From: Firmicutes bacterium CAG:24053_14
Lineage (GTDB): Bacteria > Bacillota > Clostridia > Oscillospirales > Oscillospiraceae
Reading direction: 5' to 3'
Length of the DNA stretch: 64,000 bases
Assembly: GCA_001916715.1 (NCBI GenBank)
Contig: MNSZ01000051.1
Coordinates: forward strand, 38,715-102,714
In this document: positions 8,047 through 17,012 of the stretch, piece by piece
How the letters are laid out: every line of letters begins with the position of its first letter
How positions within the stretch are numbered: position 1 is the first letter of the stretch
Translations under genes and position numbers: made by a program
Notes under the pieces: generated by a model
Databases searched by the model: none
What the model was told of the DNA's origin: nothing
The model's input: the letters and a program-made list of their open reading frames with translations, nothing else

Positions 8047-9057
8047 ATGAAAAACAGACTTATCGGGACGATATGCGCAGCGGTGATGCTGCTTGCGCTT
8101 TTTGCTCCCATGGCGATGGCGGACGGTGTGTGCGGCGAGTCTGTCAGCTGGACGCTGACGGATGCCGGCGTGCTCACGGTGTTCGGTGAAGGCAAAATGA
8201 CGGACTTTGCCGCCGGTGAAGCGCCGTGGTATGCCGAGCGCGGCGCTGTGCGGAAGCTTGTTGTCGAAAACGGCGTGACCTCCGTCGGAAGCGGCGCATT
8301 TTCCGGCTGTGGACTGATCGAGAGCGTGACATTGCCGCTCACGCTCGGGCGCATCGGCGACGGTGCGTTTGACGATGTGTACGCGCTGAAAAGCATCTAT
8401 TACGCAGGCTCTATCGCGCAGTGGAAGGCGATAGATATCGGCCTTGGCAACAGCTTCGGCAGCGCAAAGCTCGTCTGCGCCGATAAGACCGAGCCGTTTT
8501 CGGATATCTCCGGATGGTATCACGACTATATCATCACCTGCTACATAGCCGACATCGTAAACGGCCGCCCTAACGGGACCTTTTGCCCGGAGCAGAACGT
8601 GACCCGTGCGCAGTTTGTCATGATGCTGTATAATATGGGCGGCCGCCCCGAAGCTTCGGACACGTCCCTCGGCTTTTCCGATGCCAATGCCGTTTCCGCG
8701 GTGTATGCCGCGGCCGTTAAATGGGGAGTGAGGGCCGGCATAGTAACCGGCTTTACGGATAATACGTTCAGACCGAACGCCGAGATCAGCCGTGCGCAGA
8801 TGGCAACGTTTGCGTATCGCTTTTTGAAGCTCGGCGTGAGCGCGGATGTGCTCGGCGAGCTTTCCGGCTGCAATGACTTCCGCGATTACGGCTCGATCGC
8901 CGAATGCTACCGCGAGTCGGTTGACGTTATGGCGAACATCGGCGTCATTCAGGGCTACCCGAATGGCAGCTTCGTCCCGAACGCAACGGCCACGCGAGGC
9001 CAGTCCGCCGCTGTGCTGTCGCGCCTTTTAGCGGCGCTTACGGAACTGAGAACATGA
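8047..9057 (+). CDS. SLH-anchored secreted protein with BspA-like leucine-rich segment
   Basis: 336 aa. ATG 8047 is preceded by GGGAGG and opens a signal peptide (about 1-22, ending AMA). Residues 25-135 resemble the BspA-type LRR_5 repeat (VTSVGSGAFSGCGLIESVTLP, IGDGAFDDVYALKSIYYAG), a fold used for adhesion. Three SLH domains follow (about 150-336). It is the shortest SLH protein here and lacks the CxxC modules. It is separated from its neighbours by terminators on both sides. Confidence 0.83.
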   Translation: MKNRLIGTICAAVMLLALFAPMAMADGVCGESVSWTLTDAGVLTVFGEGKMTDFAAGEAPWYAERGAVRKLVVENGVTSVGSGAFSGCGLIESVTLPLTLGRIGDGAFDDVYALKSIYYAGSIAQWKAIDIGLGNSFGSAKLVCADKTEPFSDISGWYHDYIITCYIADIVNGRPNGTFCPEQNVTRAQFVMMLYNMGGRPEASDTSLGFSDANAVSAVYAAAVKWGVRAGIVTGFTDNTFRPNAEISRAQMATFAYRFLKLGVSADVLGELSGCNDFRDYGSIAECYRESVDVMANIGVIQGYPNGSFVPNATATRGQSAAVLSRLLAALTELRT

Positions 9058-9060
9058 AAA

Positions 9061-9088
9061 AAAGACCGCCTCGGCGGTCTTTTTTTGT
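9061..9088. terminator. Bidirectional terminator between convergent genes
   Basis: AAAGACCGCC (9061-9070) pairs with GGCGGTCTTT (9073-9082) with A-runs on one side and T-runs on the other, so it can stop both the SLH gene (plus) and the M20 peptidase operon (minus). Confidence 0.88.
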
Positions 9089-10527
9089 TAGCGTTTTTCC
9101 TGCGCGCGGATGAGATTTTTGTAAAAGCTCACAGCGCCGGGCAGGCAGTTGTATTCGATGTTTTCGTTCAGCCCGTGCATGCCCTTCATCTGCTCCGGCC
9201 CATAAATAACGGGTGCAAAGCGGATGCAGCTTTTGCATACCGGCTGATAAAACTGCGCGTCGGTAGCGCCGGTCATGACGTATGGGCTGACCGGAAGTCC
9301 GGGGAAGGTCTCGTTTATGACGGCCTCGACCTGGCGGAACGCAGCTCCGTTTATATCGACCGCCGGGGTGTAGTCGTTCGAGTGGATGACCTCAGTCTCA
9401 AGCCCGTGCTTTTCCGCGATTTTGCGGATGATCTCAAGGCTTTCCTTTTCGCCCTGATGCGGAATGAAGCGCATGTTAGCGCTGACCGTTGCCTCCTGAG
9501 GCAGAACGTTGCATGCGTCCGAGCCTGACTGCATCGTGAACGCGACAGTCGTTTGCAGCATTGCGCCGGCCTGAGCGCTTATCTTGCCGAGAACGGGCTT
9601 GAGCACCGGCGCAAACAGCCACAGGTTGCCCATGACGAGCTTCAGCGGAAACGCTGCATACGGTGCGAGGCTTTTGAACATTGCGGCGACCTCGGGCGGA
9701 AATTCGCGGCGGAAATAGTTGTGCGTCTCAACGTCGTTAACAAATGCGGCAAGCCGCGCTATCGGCGTATTCTTCGTCGGAGCGCTTGCGTGGCCGCCGG
9801 ATGAGCGCGCGGTGAACTTGACGTCGCCCTTGCCTTTTTCAAAAACGCCGACCATGGCGAAGTTGCCCTTAACGCCGCCGATCGGCTCGGAGATTATGCC
9901 GCCGCCCTCGTCACAGACGAGGAACAGCTCAACGCCGCGGTGCTGAAGCTCTTTTACGATTTTCGGTGCGCCGTCGCCGGCCCACTCCTCCGTGCAGGAC
10001 GAGGCGAGGTATACGTCGCACTTGGGCGTATAGCCCTCACTCAGCAGCTCCTCTACCGCCTGGAAAAACGCCATGACCGAGGCCTTGGTGTCGGAAGTTC
10101 CGCGCCCCCAGACCTTGCCGTCGGCGATATCGCCGGAAAACGGCTCGTGCTCCCATTTTCCCTCGGCAGGGACTACGTCCTGATGGCTCATGAGCAGTAT
10201 CGGCATGCCGTCGCCCGTGCCCTTCCATTTGAACAGCAGATTGCCGTCAATGACGGTTTTTTCAAGCTTTTCATGCACAAGCGGAAACAGCCTTTCGAGA
10301 ACCTTGTGGAAGCCGAGAAATTTCTCAACCTCGGCAACGTTCGCGTGCGATACCGTCTCGTACCGCACCATCTCCGACAGCTTGCGCGCAAGCTCAAGGG
10401 CGTAGTCGCCGGCTTCGGGCGCTGCGTAGTCCGAGCACTTGTTCGGCGTCAAAACCGTGCGCACAACTGCTGCGGCAGGCAGCGAAAGCGCCGCCGCGGC
10501 CGGGATCAAAAACAGTGATTTTTTCAT
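9088..10527 (-). CDS. M20-family metallopeptidase (carboxypeptidase PM20D1/CPS1-like)
   Basis: 479 aa from ATG 10527; a TTG two codons earlier is less likely. The N-terminus has a hydrophobic stretch, probably a membrane anchor. Di-zinc M20 motifs are intact: H and D in MSHQDVVPAE, D in GRGTSDTKAS, and the EE pair in CTEEWAGDG. An inserted dimerisation domain separates the two halves of the catalytic domain. M20 enzymes remove or transfer N-acyl and peptide groups from amino acids. It is the last gene of a three-gene operon with two membrane proteins, starting 2 nt after the stop of the middle gene, which suggests it processes something they carry. Confidence 0.85.
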   Translation of the reverse strand: MKKSLFLIPAAAALSLPAAAVVRTVLTPNKCSDYAAPEAGDYALELARKLSEMVRYETVSHANVAEVEKFLGFHKVLERLFPLVHEKLEKTVIDGNLLFKWKGTGDGMPILLMSHQDVVPAEGKWEHEPFSGDIADGKVWGRGTSDTKASVMAFFQAVEELLSEGYTPKCDVYLASSCTEEWAGDGAPKIVKELQHRGVELFLVCDEGGGIISEPIGGVKGNFAMVGVFEKGKGDVKFTARSSGGHASAPTKNTPIARLAAFVNDVETHNYFRREFPPEVAAMFKSLAPYAAFPLKLVMGNLWLFAPVLKPVLGKISAQAGAMLQTTVAFTMQSGSDACNVLPQEATVSANMRFIPHQGEKESLEIIRKIAEKHGLETEVIHSNDYTPAVDINGAAFRQVEAVINETFPGLPVSPYVMTGATDAQFYQPVCKSCIRFAPVIYGPEQMKGMHGLNENIEYNCLPGAVSFYKNLIRAQEKR

Positions 10528-10529
10528 TA

Positions 10530-11183
10530 TCAAGCACCGGCTTTCCTGTAAAATTTATATGCTATGCCGATGGCGAGCGCACCGGCAGGGATTATCATGA
10601 AACTTGTCGAGCCCGTGAGCGAGGGCACGAGGATAAACAGAATGCTCATAACGATAAGCGGCGCCGCGGCGATCTTCATGTTGCCGCGGAAATATTTATA
10701 CGCCATTGCGCCGAACAGCGCGGGCACTACATTTTCAAACGCCGGCTGAAGGGTCGGGCTTTGCAGCACCGGCTGAAGCGGAACGAGCAGCGCAACGCCG
10801 AGCGCCAGCACGATTATCGTAACCAGCGACGAGGTGGCGATAGACAGGGTGGACACGATCTCGTTTTCGGGCGTGCCGGTCTTTGCGCCGACGATGTCGC
10901 GCGCGTTCACCGCGCAGGGGATCTTCATGTTGATGAGGTTGCCCGTTATGAATGCAAGATAGCCGCCGCCTGCGCCGAGCATCGGGGTGTAAACAAGAAA
11001 TTCGACCACGCTGCTGACCGTCCACACAAGGCCGACGGACAAAAACGCCTTTCCGGCAGCGCCGATATCGGGCATCGCACCGAGCACCTTGCCGATGAGA
11101 AACGGAGCACCTACAAGCATGACGAGCACTATTGCCGAGCTTATGCGGCCGATAACATAGCTTTCAAAGTAATTGTTGTTCAT
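10530..11183 (-). CDS. Small multi-spanning membrane protein, partner of DUF5058 protein
   Basis: 217 aa. ATG 11183 has GGAGG 7 nt upstream, and the in-frame upstream extension is discarded because it overlaps the DUF5058 gene. It has about five to six hydrophobic segments (for example IVLVMLVGAPFLIGKVLG, TIIVLALGVALLVPL) and a glycine-rich loop GAGGGYLAFITGN. It lies between a DUF5058 gene and an M20 peptidase in a tight operon. I do not recognise a characterised family. A subunit of a carrier with the DUF5058 protein is inferred from context only. Confidence 0.7.
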   Translation of the reverse strand: MNNNYFESYVIGRISSAIVLVMLVGAPFLIGKVLGAMPDIGAAGKAFLSVGLVWTVSSVVEFLVYTPMLGAGGGYLAFITGNLINMKIPCAVNARDIVGAKTGTPENEIVSTLSIATSSLVTIIVLALGVALLVPLQPVLQSPTLQPAFENVVPALFGAMAYKYFRGNMKIAAAPLIVMSILFILVPSLTGSTSFMIIPAGALAIGIAYKFYRKAGA

Positions 11184-11194
11184 TGCGCGCCTCC

Positions 11195-11947
11195 TTACAT
11201 AAATAGCTTGACCACGACCGCCGCGGCCATGCCGATAAGCATGCTTCCGGCGATCGAGAAGCTTTCGACCCAGGCAAGCTTCTTTTTCTCGGCAAGGTAT
11301 ATAAATCCTGCCATCACAAGGCCGGATACGACCACCACTATCAGCGGCATAAAGCTGCCCGAGAACGAAAACAGACCGCCGCCGGAGACAAAGCCGCCTA
11401 TGTAGCTGCCGATGTATGCCGACACAAGACCGATAAACATCGCGGTCATTGCGGTGTCGCCAAAGCCTGTGCCGCCCGAGCCTTTTCTGCCGCCGCCGAG
11501 CTTGCCGAGATAGCGTTTGTTGAAGAAAATCGAAAGCACCATACCCCACATGATGCACACGCTCATCAGCAGCGCGATCGTAGCAAAGCCCGAGGGAGTC
11601 ATTTCCGCAGCGGAGAGGGAGGACATGCCGACCTGCTCGGCCGCGGCCTGCGCCACCTGTGTTTCATAGTGCAGCGCGCCGATGACCGAAAGCCTCAGCC
11701 ACGGCCATGGAGTGCCGAGGCTGCCCGACAGGGCGATAACGCCCAGAAGAATGCCCACGCTGGGCAGAAGCGAAAATGTTGCGCTCGAGGTGATCGCACG
11801 CTTGAGTTTAACGCGGTCGATGCCCATGGCAAGTCCGGCGCGGTAGGCGCGAACCATAAACACGGCGCACACAACGGCTACGAATGCGATAATGCCGCCG
11901 CATATGGCGTACATCGGTGCACTGTTGAGCAGCGATAGAATGTTCAT
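11195..11947 (-). CDS. DUF5058-family membrane protein
   Basis: 250 aa, started at ATG 11947, preceded by AGGAG at 11955-11959. It has about six membrane segments, a conserved first helix region (SAPMYAICGGIIAFVAVVCAVFMVRAYRAG shape) and glycine/serine-rich loops. DUF5058 proteins have no proven function. In many Firmicutes they sit beside M20 peptidases and amidohydrolases, which points to transport of an acylated amino acid or dipeptide. First gene of the operon, driven by the promoter at 11979-12007. Confidence 0.75.
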   Translation of the reverse strand: MNILSLLNSAPMYAICGGIIAFVAVVCAVFMVRAYRAGLAMGIDRVKLKRAITSSATFSLLPSVGILLGVIALSGSLGTPWPWLRLSVIGALHYETQVAQAAAEQVGMSSLSAAEMTPSGFATIALLMSVCIMWGMVLSIFFNKRYLGKLGGGRKGSGGTGFGDTAMTAMFIGLVSAYIGSYIGGFVSGGGLFSFSGSFMPLIVVVVSGLVMAGFIYLAEKKKLAWVESFSIAGSMLIGMAAAVVVKLFM

Positions 11948-11978
11948 AGTGTCTTCTCCTTTTTGTTGTTTAATTAAC

Positions 11979-12007
11979 ATTATATTTCCTGCCGGCAAAT
12001 AAGTCAA
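11979..12007 (-). promoter_or_regulatory. Promoter of DUF5058-M20 operon
   Basis: On the minus strand TTGACT (12007-12002), 17-bp spacer, TATAAT (11984-11979), about 30 nt ahead of the start codon at 11947. Confidence 0.78.
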
Positions 12008-12136
12008 TCGGAGGAGAAAAAAGAACAATCCCCGATTGAGACAGCAGCCTCTTCGAGGATTGTTTAAAACTGGATATAAATGCGCGGCGAGCTTAGCAAT
12101 AAAATGTCAGTTGCATTTTATGCCTGCCTGCAATTT

Positions 12137-12400
12137 CTACGCATTCTCGCCCTTGTATTTTCTGCGTGTAGCCATGCCGCCGCGGATATGCCGCTCGGCC
12201 TTATTGATATCAAGCAGCTCGCGCACCTGATGATACAGTGCCGGGCTAACCGTTTTCAGCCTCTCGGTGAGATCCTTGTGTACGGTGCTTTTTGAAATGT
12301 TAAATTGCTTTGCGGCGGCTCTCACCGTTGCCTTGTTTTCGATTATGTACTCGGCAAGATCGCAGGCGCGCTCTTCAATATTAGTGTACACATGCACCAC
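12137..12400 (-). CDS. spoIIID: Sporulation transcriptional regulator SpoIIID
   Basis: 87 aa helix-turn-helix protein with the signature TVRAAAKQFNISKSTVHKDLTERL (helix-turn-helix about 27-50), which matches Bacillus SpoIIID closely, and the downstream IRGGMATRRKYKG. It acts in the mother cell after sigma-E to switch sigma-E and sigma-K genes on or off. The start is one of three in-frame GTG codons (12400, 12397 or 12391); GGGGAG abuts the first, so the later ones are possible. Its presence indicates a spore former or a recent descendant of one. Confidence 0.92.
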   Translation of the reverse strand: MVHVYTNIEERACDLAEYIIENKATVRAAAKQFNISKSTVHKDLTERLKTVSPALYHQVRELLDINKAERHIRGGMATRRKYKGENA

Positions 12401-12421
12401 TCCCCAAACTCACATAGTCAA

Positions 12422-12448
12422 TATATATGACGGGGGCGCGGAGCTTAT
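12422..12448 (-). promoter_or_regulatory. Possible sigma-E-type promoter of spoIIID
   Basis: On the minus strand an ATA (12448-12446) lies 16 bp ahead of CATATATA (12429-12422), resembling the sigma-E pattern ATA-16/18-CATACANT. This fits the known control of spoIIID but is a short, AT-rich match. Confidence 0.35.
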
Positions 12449-12511
12449 GCAGCGGTCAAACTATACCAAATCGGCCGTGCATTACTGTTTAAAATAACGG
12501 AAATGAATTAC

Positions 12512-12540
12512 TTGCCATTAAACTGACAAAATAGTATAAT
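12512..12540 (+). promoter_or_regulatory. Promoter of SLH protein gene
   Basis: TTGCCA (12512-12517), 17-bp spacer, TATAAT (12535-12540). The leader then holds a small GNRA hairpin, GCCGC-GAAA-GCGGC (12552-12565), before the ribosome site and start at 12601. Confidence 0.75.
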
Positions 12541-12600
12541 TACTGTGTATACAGCCGCGAAAGCGGCACGGTGGAGAAATCAAAACTTAGGAGGAACATA

Positions 12601-14979
12601 ATGAAAAAACGTATTATCAGTCTGCTGATGGTAGCGCTGATGCTCGTTTCGCTCGTACCTATGGGCGCGTTTGCGGTGGATAATGGAGATATTATCGGCG
12701 GCGGAGACAGCACGGACAAGGTTACGATCACGTTTACCGAGCAGCCGGAAGATGTTACCGTCGCTGTTGGAGAGACTGCAACATTTACGGCAAGTGCGGA
12801 AGCAAGCTCTGCACTTACAAAGGAGATAAAATATATCTGGGTTGACGCTTCCGACATAGGCAGCAGTGACAACAATATAGATATTGCAAAGCTCCTTAAG
12901 GTCGTGAAAGGGAAGAAAGCAACTTATACGATCAGCGCTGTGAGTGCCGACGACAATGGTATGCAGCTTAAATGCGTTGCATATTGTGGTTCTCTGAGCA
13001 TTCTTGGAGGCAAAGGCCTTTCCTACGCCGTCAGCAACACCGTGACCCTCACAGTCACCGGCGGCACGGTGGACCCCGATCCCACGGCGTGTAAGCACGA
13101 CAAAAACGTCGAGCATTATCTCAACACGAACAACACCTGCGATCCGCATATTGAGTACTGGTATTGCGAGGATTGCGGCTCGTATTTCACCGATGCGGCT
13201 TGCACTAATCAGACCACCAAAGCAAAGCTCGATAACGGCCTGACGAAAGACAAAACCAAGCACACCGATCTCAAGCACTTCCCCTCAAAGGCAGCGACCT
13301 GCACCGAAAAGGGCAACATAGAGTATTGGTACTGCTCCGGCTGCGATAATTACTATTCCGACGCTGCCGGAACGGTCAAAACGACATCGGCCAAGGTCTC
13401 CACGTCGAAAAATGACCATGATTATTACTGGGTGGCCGACGAGGTCGCAGGCGTGCACTATCAGAAGTGCAGAGTTTGCGGCACTACCACGGGCACAAGC
13501 TCCCACAGCGGCGGTACGGCCAGCTGCAAGGCTCAGGCCAAGTGCGCTAAGTGCGGCGCAAGCTACGGCGAGCTTGACCCCAACACCCATGTGAATTTCG
13601 AGGTCAGAAATGAAGTAAAGGCAACCGAAACAAAGCAGGGCTACACCGGCGATAAATACTGCAAGGACTGCGGCGCGTTTATTGAAAAAGGCAGCTATTA
13701 TTCTGCCCAGTGCGCAGGCGGCTGCAAGGATATCGAGCTTGTCAAGGGCACGCCAAAGACCTGCACCGAGGACGGCACGATAGATTACTACCGCTGCAAA
13801 AAGTGCGGCAATATGTACAAGGATGAGCGCGCAAGCATACTCATCACAAAGGATGACCTCGTCGATAAATGCACCGGCCACGATCTGCACCCCGGCACCG
13901 ATGCGCTGAATCTGAGCAAAGATAATCTGAAGCAGTTTGCCAAGACTATCGGACTGAGCACTCCGCAGATCGTCCAGATGATCCGCGACGGCACGTTTGA
14001 TCTCGATCATATCATCGGAATGATAAAGATCAAGGATATTGACCATTGCAGCGACGATACATATCATTGGCTCGGCTGCCAGCGCTGCGGAAAGACACTG
14101 GAGGATCTCAGAGACGAGCTGAACTCGGCTGGATTTGAGATAAACGAGAAGTGGTATGAGCTCAGCCGCAAGACCGCCCACACCGGCGGAACGGCCACCT
14201 GCACCGAAAAGGCCGTCTGCGACGAATGCGGCGATGCCTACGGTGAGCTGGGAGCGCATAGATACGATGCGGTGGTGATCGCGCCGACCTGCACCCAGAA
14301 CGGCTACACCAAGCACACCTGCTCCGGCTGCAAGGACAGCTATACGGATAACGAGACCGTAAAAACCGGACACATTATCAAGTACGGCGTGTGCGAAAAG
14401 TGCAACATGCGCTTTTCAAATCCGTTTTATGATGTAAACGGAACCGACTGGTTCTACAGTGCCGTTATGTGGGCATACTACAACACACCGCAGGTAACTA
14501 ACGGCAAGGATGAAAGCCACTTTGCACCCAAAGCATCGTGCACACGTGCACAGGTCGTGACCTTCCTCTGGCGCGCAGCCGGCAGACCCGAGCCGAGCGG
14601 CAGCGTAAAGCAGTTTTCGGATGTTCCGAAGACCAATTCCTATGCATACTGCTATGACGCGATCCTCTGGGCTGTTGAAAACGGCATAACCAAGGGCACG
14701 GACGCTACGCACTTCTCGCCGAACGCAACCGTTACGCGCGCCCAGTTTGTCACCTTCCTCTGGCGCTATGCCGGCGAGCCTGCACCCAAGAATATGAGCT
14801 GCGGCTTCAACGATGTGGATGCAAACGCATTCTACTACAAAGCGGTGCTTTGGGCCGTTGAAAACGGCGTTACCACCGGCAAAACGGCAACGCAGTTTGC
14901 GCCCGGCACGACCTGCACCCGCTGCGAAGTCGCGGCATTCATGTTCCGCGCGTTCAGCAAAGGGATCACGGCAAAATAA
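12601..14979 (+). CDS. SLH-anchored secreted protein with Ig-like domain and CxxC modules
   Basis: 792 aa; ATG 12601 follows AGGAGG and begins a signal peptide (1-24, ending GAFA). Residues 35-160 form an immunoglobulin-like domain (QPEDVTVAVGETATFTASA, ending DNGMQLKCVAYC). Then come about 440 residues of CxxC repeat modules (CEDCG, CSGC, CRVCG, CAKCG, CKDCG, CKKCG, CQRCG, CDECG) and three SLH domains (about 610-792). No catalytic motif is visible. The architecture suggests a long surface stalk or adhesin anchored to the wall polymer. Confidence 0.82.
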   Translation: MKKRIISLLMVALMLVSLVPMGAFAVDNGDIIGGGDSTDKVTITFTEQPEDVTVAVGETATFTASAEASSALTKEIKYIWVDASDIGSSDNNIDIAKLLKVVKGKKATYTISAVSADDNGMQLKCVAYCGSLSILGGKGLSYAVSNTVTLTVTGGTVDPDPTACKHDKNVEHYLNTNNTCDPHIEYWYCEDCGSYFTDAACTNQTTKAKLDNGLTKDKTKHTDLKHFPSKAATCTEKGNIEYWYCSGCDNYYSDAAGTVKTTSAKVSTSKNDHDYYWVADEVAGVHYQKCRVCGTTTGTSSHSGGTASCKAQAKCAKCGASYGELDPNTHVNFEVRNEVKATETKQGYTGDKYCKDCGAFIEKGSYYSAQCAGGCKDIELVKGTPKTCTEDGTIDYYRCKKCGNMYKDERASILITKDDLVDKCTGHDLHPGTDALNLSKDNLKQFAKTIGLSTPQIVQMIRDGTFDLDHIIGMIKIKDIDHCSDDTYHWLGCQRCGKTLEDLRDELNSAGFEINEKWYELSRKTAHTGGTATCTEKAVCDECGDAYGELGAHRYDAVVIAPTCTQNGYTKHTCSGCKDSYTDNETVKTGHIIKYGVCEKCNMRFSNPFYDVNGTDWFYSAVMWAYYNTPQVTNGKDESHFAPKASCTRAQVVTFLWRAAGRPEPSGSVKQFSDVPKTNSYAYCYDAILWAVENGITKGTDATHFSPNATVTRAQFVTFLWRYAGEPAPKNMSCGFNDVDANAFYYKAVLWAVENGVTTGKTATQFAPGTTCTRCEVAAFMFRAFSKGITAK

Positions 14980-14990
14980 AGCATGGTTTA

Positions 14991-15018
14991 AGGCGCGGCT
15001 TTTAGCCGCGCCTTTTTG
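14991..15018 (+). terminator. Rho-independent terminator
   Basis: AGGCGCGGCT (14991-15000) pairs with AGCCGCGCCT, followed by TTTTT. It ends the SLH gene at 12601. Confidence 0.9.
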
Positions 15019-15101
15019 ATACATTTGTGTTGAAATGTGATGCTTTGGATGATATCATGTTAACCGATGGTAATGACATTTTATAGCTAAGGAGAGGAAC
15101 T

Positions 15102-15560
15102 ATGAGAAACGAATCGATGAATCTTTCAAAGAACGAAATGATGATGGTAATGCACGATCAGGAGCAGGAGATAGAAAAGCTTAAATCTCAGGTAGCGGAG
15201 CTTCAGGCGAAGCTCGACGGATATGAGATCAAGGTAAGCGAGAGCGGCAATCTTGCCGAGGCTGCCGCAAAGGTCAGCGGTTTGTTTGAAGCGGCGCAGC
15301 TCACGGTCGATACATATCTTGAGAACATGAAAAAGCGCGATGAGCAGGCCGAGGCTGCTTTTTCCGATGTTCAGAAGCAGGCAGAGCAGATAATAGCCGA
15401 GGCAGAGGATGTTGCGAGCAAGCGTTTGGCGGCTGCCGATGCCGAGATCGAGGAAAAGTGGGCGGTGATCGAGAGCCGGCTTCTTGTCATGTACGAGTCG
15501 CATAAGGGCCTCAAGGAGCTTGTCGAGTCCGGCATCTTCACCATCCCGGGGAAGGAATAA
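15102..15560 (+). CDS. DivIVA-like coiled-coil protein
   Basis: 152 aa, preceded by AAGGAGAGG. Almost entirely helical: coiled coil at about 18-45 (EQEIEKLKSQVAELQAKL) and again 60-125 with heptads rich in Ala, Glu and Lys. The pattern recalls the C-terminal coiled coils of DivIVA/GpsB-like cell-division proteins, but the conserved N-terminal membrane-binding segment is not clear. It lies convergent to the tRNA-Gly copy used as the integration site, so it marks the left chromosomal flank of the mobile element. Function unproven. Confidence 0.6.
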   Translation: MRNESMNLSKNEMMMVMHDQEQEIEKLKSQVAELQAKLDGYEIKVSESGNLAEAAAKVSGLFEAAQLTVDTYLENMKKRDEQAEAAFSDVQKQAEQIIAEAEDVASKRLAAADAEIEEKWAVIESRLLVMYESHKGLKELVESGIFTIPGKE

Positions 15561-15656
15561 AACGCCGCAAACCATTGATAGATAAAGAAAATCCCGAAGT
15601 TTCAACGACTTCGGGATTTTGCTGTGTTTGGAGCGGATGACGGGAATCGAACCCGC
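15559..15656. repeat. Left attachment repeat (attL) of the integrative element
   Basis: 98 bp that recur in the same orientation at 23191-23288 with only two differences (15581 and 15583). It contains the last 28 nt of tRNA-Gly (15629-15656, minus strand) and the tRNA terminator hairpin (15586-15620). The tRNA is truncated here: beyond 15656 the sequence departs from tRNA. This is the displaced end left by integration. Confidence 0.9.
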
Positions 15657-15703
15657 TTGTTACGGCATAAAAATATTGAAAAATCAATGACTTTTCAATT
15701 AGT

Positions 15704-15725
15704 GTCGTAAAATTTGACGTAAATT
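15704..15725. repeat. Candidate integrase arm-type sites, left end
   Basis: GTCGTAAAATT (15704-15714) followed by TTGACGTAAATT (15714-15725). The same motif occurs in tandem near the right end (23103-23124). Repeats of this kind just inside both ends are typical arm sites for tyrosine integrases. Confidence 0.5.
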
Positions 15726-16833
15726 ATTGATTATAAAACGCTTTCATCTTTTCTATATCTGCGTTTTTATCTTTTTCGGCCAGCTTAATGTATATTCGAT
15801 GAACCGTGCCGAGATCCGCCCATCCTCCCATGGCCATTGTTTGTCTCTCAGACCAGCCGAGGTGGTAGGCGAGGGAGGCAAAACTGCGGCGCAGCCCATG
15901 CATGCCGACTTCCGGAAGACCGGCAGAAACGCATGCACGGTTCACGTGCTTCCGGAGAGTATCCGGTGCGCATTTGATGAACGGCTCGATATTTCCTTTG
16001 TTATTGCAATCAGTGAGCAACTCGAAAAGCCGAGGTATCACGATGTTAACGTCGCGCTTTGATGAGGTGTTTTTGTTTTCCTTTTTCGTGACAAGCTTAT
16101 AATCTTTGTCATATACGACACTGCCGGAAACGTGGATAATATCATTCTCAATGTGTCTTGGCGTGAGTGCGAGCACCTCGGAACGCCGCAATGAGTGCAG
16201 CGCGAAAAGTGCAGCGAGCTCGAACTCATCTCCGCGCACGGCATCAAGGAATATCTTTATCTGTTCATAGTCGAGCCATGGCAAATCCGCTTGAACCACT
16301 TGCGGCAAAGACGAAACCGCAGAAGTATCGATCTTATTTTTGTCTAAAACACTTTTGACGAGTCCCCATTCGTTTTGCAGTGTTTTAGCGGATATCCCTC
16401 GCCCGGCCTCCACGTTCACTACAGACTGCCAGTTGCGGACAGAAAAAATATCGGTGTCCATCACAGGCGCAAAAGCATTGTTTTTTATGGTAATATACCC
16501 TCGAACAGTGGCCGGAGACAAAGCGTTATCTCGATCTCCAATGTAATTATCTATTGCAGCTCGCAATGTTAATGCCGGCTGCTTTTTCTTCGCATCGATA
16601 AACCCTGCTCTTATGGCAATCGCCTTGGCCTTGGCTTCGGCTTCGGTGTCCTCAATGACGGTTACACCCTCGCGCCGGAGGTCAACATACCACCTCTGCC
16701 CACGCTTTCGCGGCGTGGGTATTTTTATTTCGTTTTTCTTCTTGCGCTCCCGGACAAGGCGCTCACCACAATAGCCACAGAAAGTAAAATGCAGCTCATC
16801 GGGCAGCTCAGCATTACAATTACGGCACTTCAT
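15724..16833 (-). CDS. int: Tyrosine recombinase/integrase with N-terminal zinc ribbon
   Basis: 369 aa. The N-terminus has a zinc-ribbon pattern (CRNC near 3-6, CGYC near 19-22). An AP2-like/arm-binding region (about 40-80), a SAM-like core-binding domain (90-180) and the catalytic domain (190-369) follow. Catalytic residues are seen: R in LHSLRRSEVLAL, H and R in MHGLRRSFASLAY, H in GTVHRIY and the final Tyr in the same motif. It integrates the element at tRNA-Gly(CCC). Its start overlaps the stop of the small upstream gene (ATGA), and its C-terminus reaches the left arm sites. Confidence 0.93.
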   Translation of the reverse strand: MKCRNCNAELPDELHFTFCGYCGERLVRERKKKNEIKIPTPRKRGQRWYVDLRREGVTVIEDTEAEAKAKAIAIRAGFIDAKKKQPALTLRAAIDNYIGDRDNALSPATVRGYITIKNNAFAPVMDTDIFSVRNWQSVVNVEAGRGISAKTLQNEWGLVKSVLDKNKIDTSAVSSLPQVVQADLPWLDYEQIKIFLDAVRGDEFELAALFALHSLRRSEVLALTPRHIENDIIHVSGSVVYDKDYKLVTKKENKNTSSKRDVNIVIPRLFELLTDCNNKGNIEPFIKCAPDTLRKHVNRACVSAGLPEVGMHGLRRSFASLAYHLGWSERQTMAMGGWADLGTVHRIYIKLAEKDKNADIEKMKAFYNQ

Positions 16834-17012
16834 CGTTGTTTAACAGCTCCTATGCCAGTGACCTTTACTTGCTTGTATAAACTTTTCAGCTCAGTGATAG
16901 GATAATCTACGCCAAAACGGAATTTCAGCTGCCTCCGAGCTACGCCCCAGCCCCACTTATATTCATCGACATAGCGGTGTAAGGCCCGGCAAATATCCTC
17001 ACGGTTATGCAT
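16830..17012 (-). CDS. Small hypothetical protein between DUF4041 protein and integrase
   Basis: 60 aa from ATG 17012, overlapping both neighbours by a few bases, so co-translated. Sequence is basic and aromatic (YKWGWGVARRQLKFRFGVDYP), without a known motif. Upstream in-frame codons overlap the end of the DUF4041 gene and are not used. Position suggests an accessory factor, perhaps an excisionase-like protein, but the sequence does not show it. Confidence 0.55.
   Translation of the reverse strand: MHNREDICRALHRYVDEYKWGWGVARRQLKFRFGVDYPITELKSLYKQVKVTGIGAVKQR

Noticed and set aside
10530..11558. Full-length 342-aa version of the small membrane protein
   Set aside because: The first 125 codons overlap the DUF5058 gene in another frame and read as low-complexity His/Arg. 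A strong ribosome site supports ATG 11183.
15629..15656. Second tRNA-Gly gene at the left end
   Set aside because: Only the 3' 28 nt are present; the anticodon arm and acceptor 5' strand are missing. It is the attL remnant.
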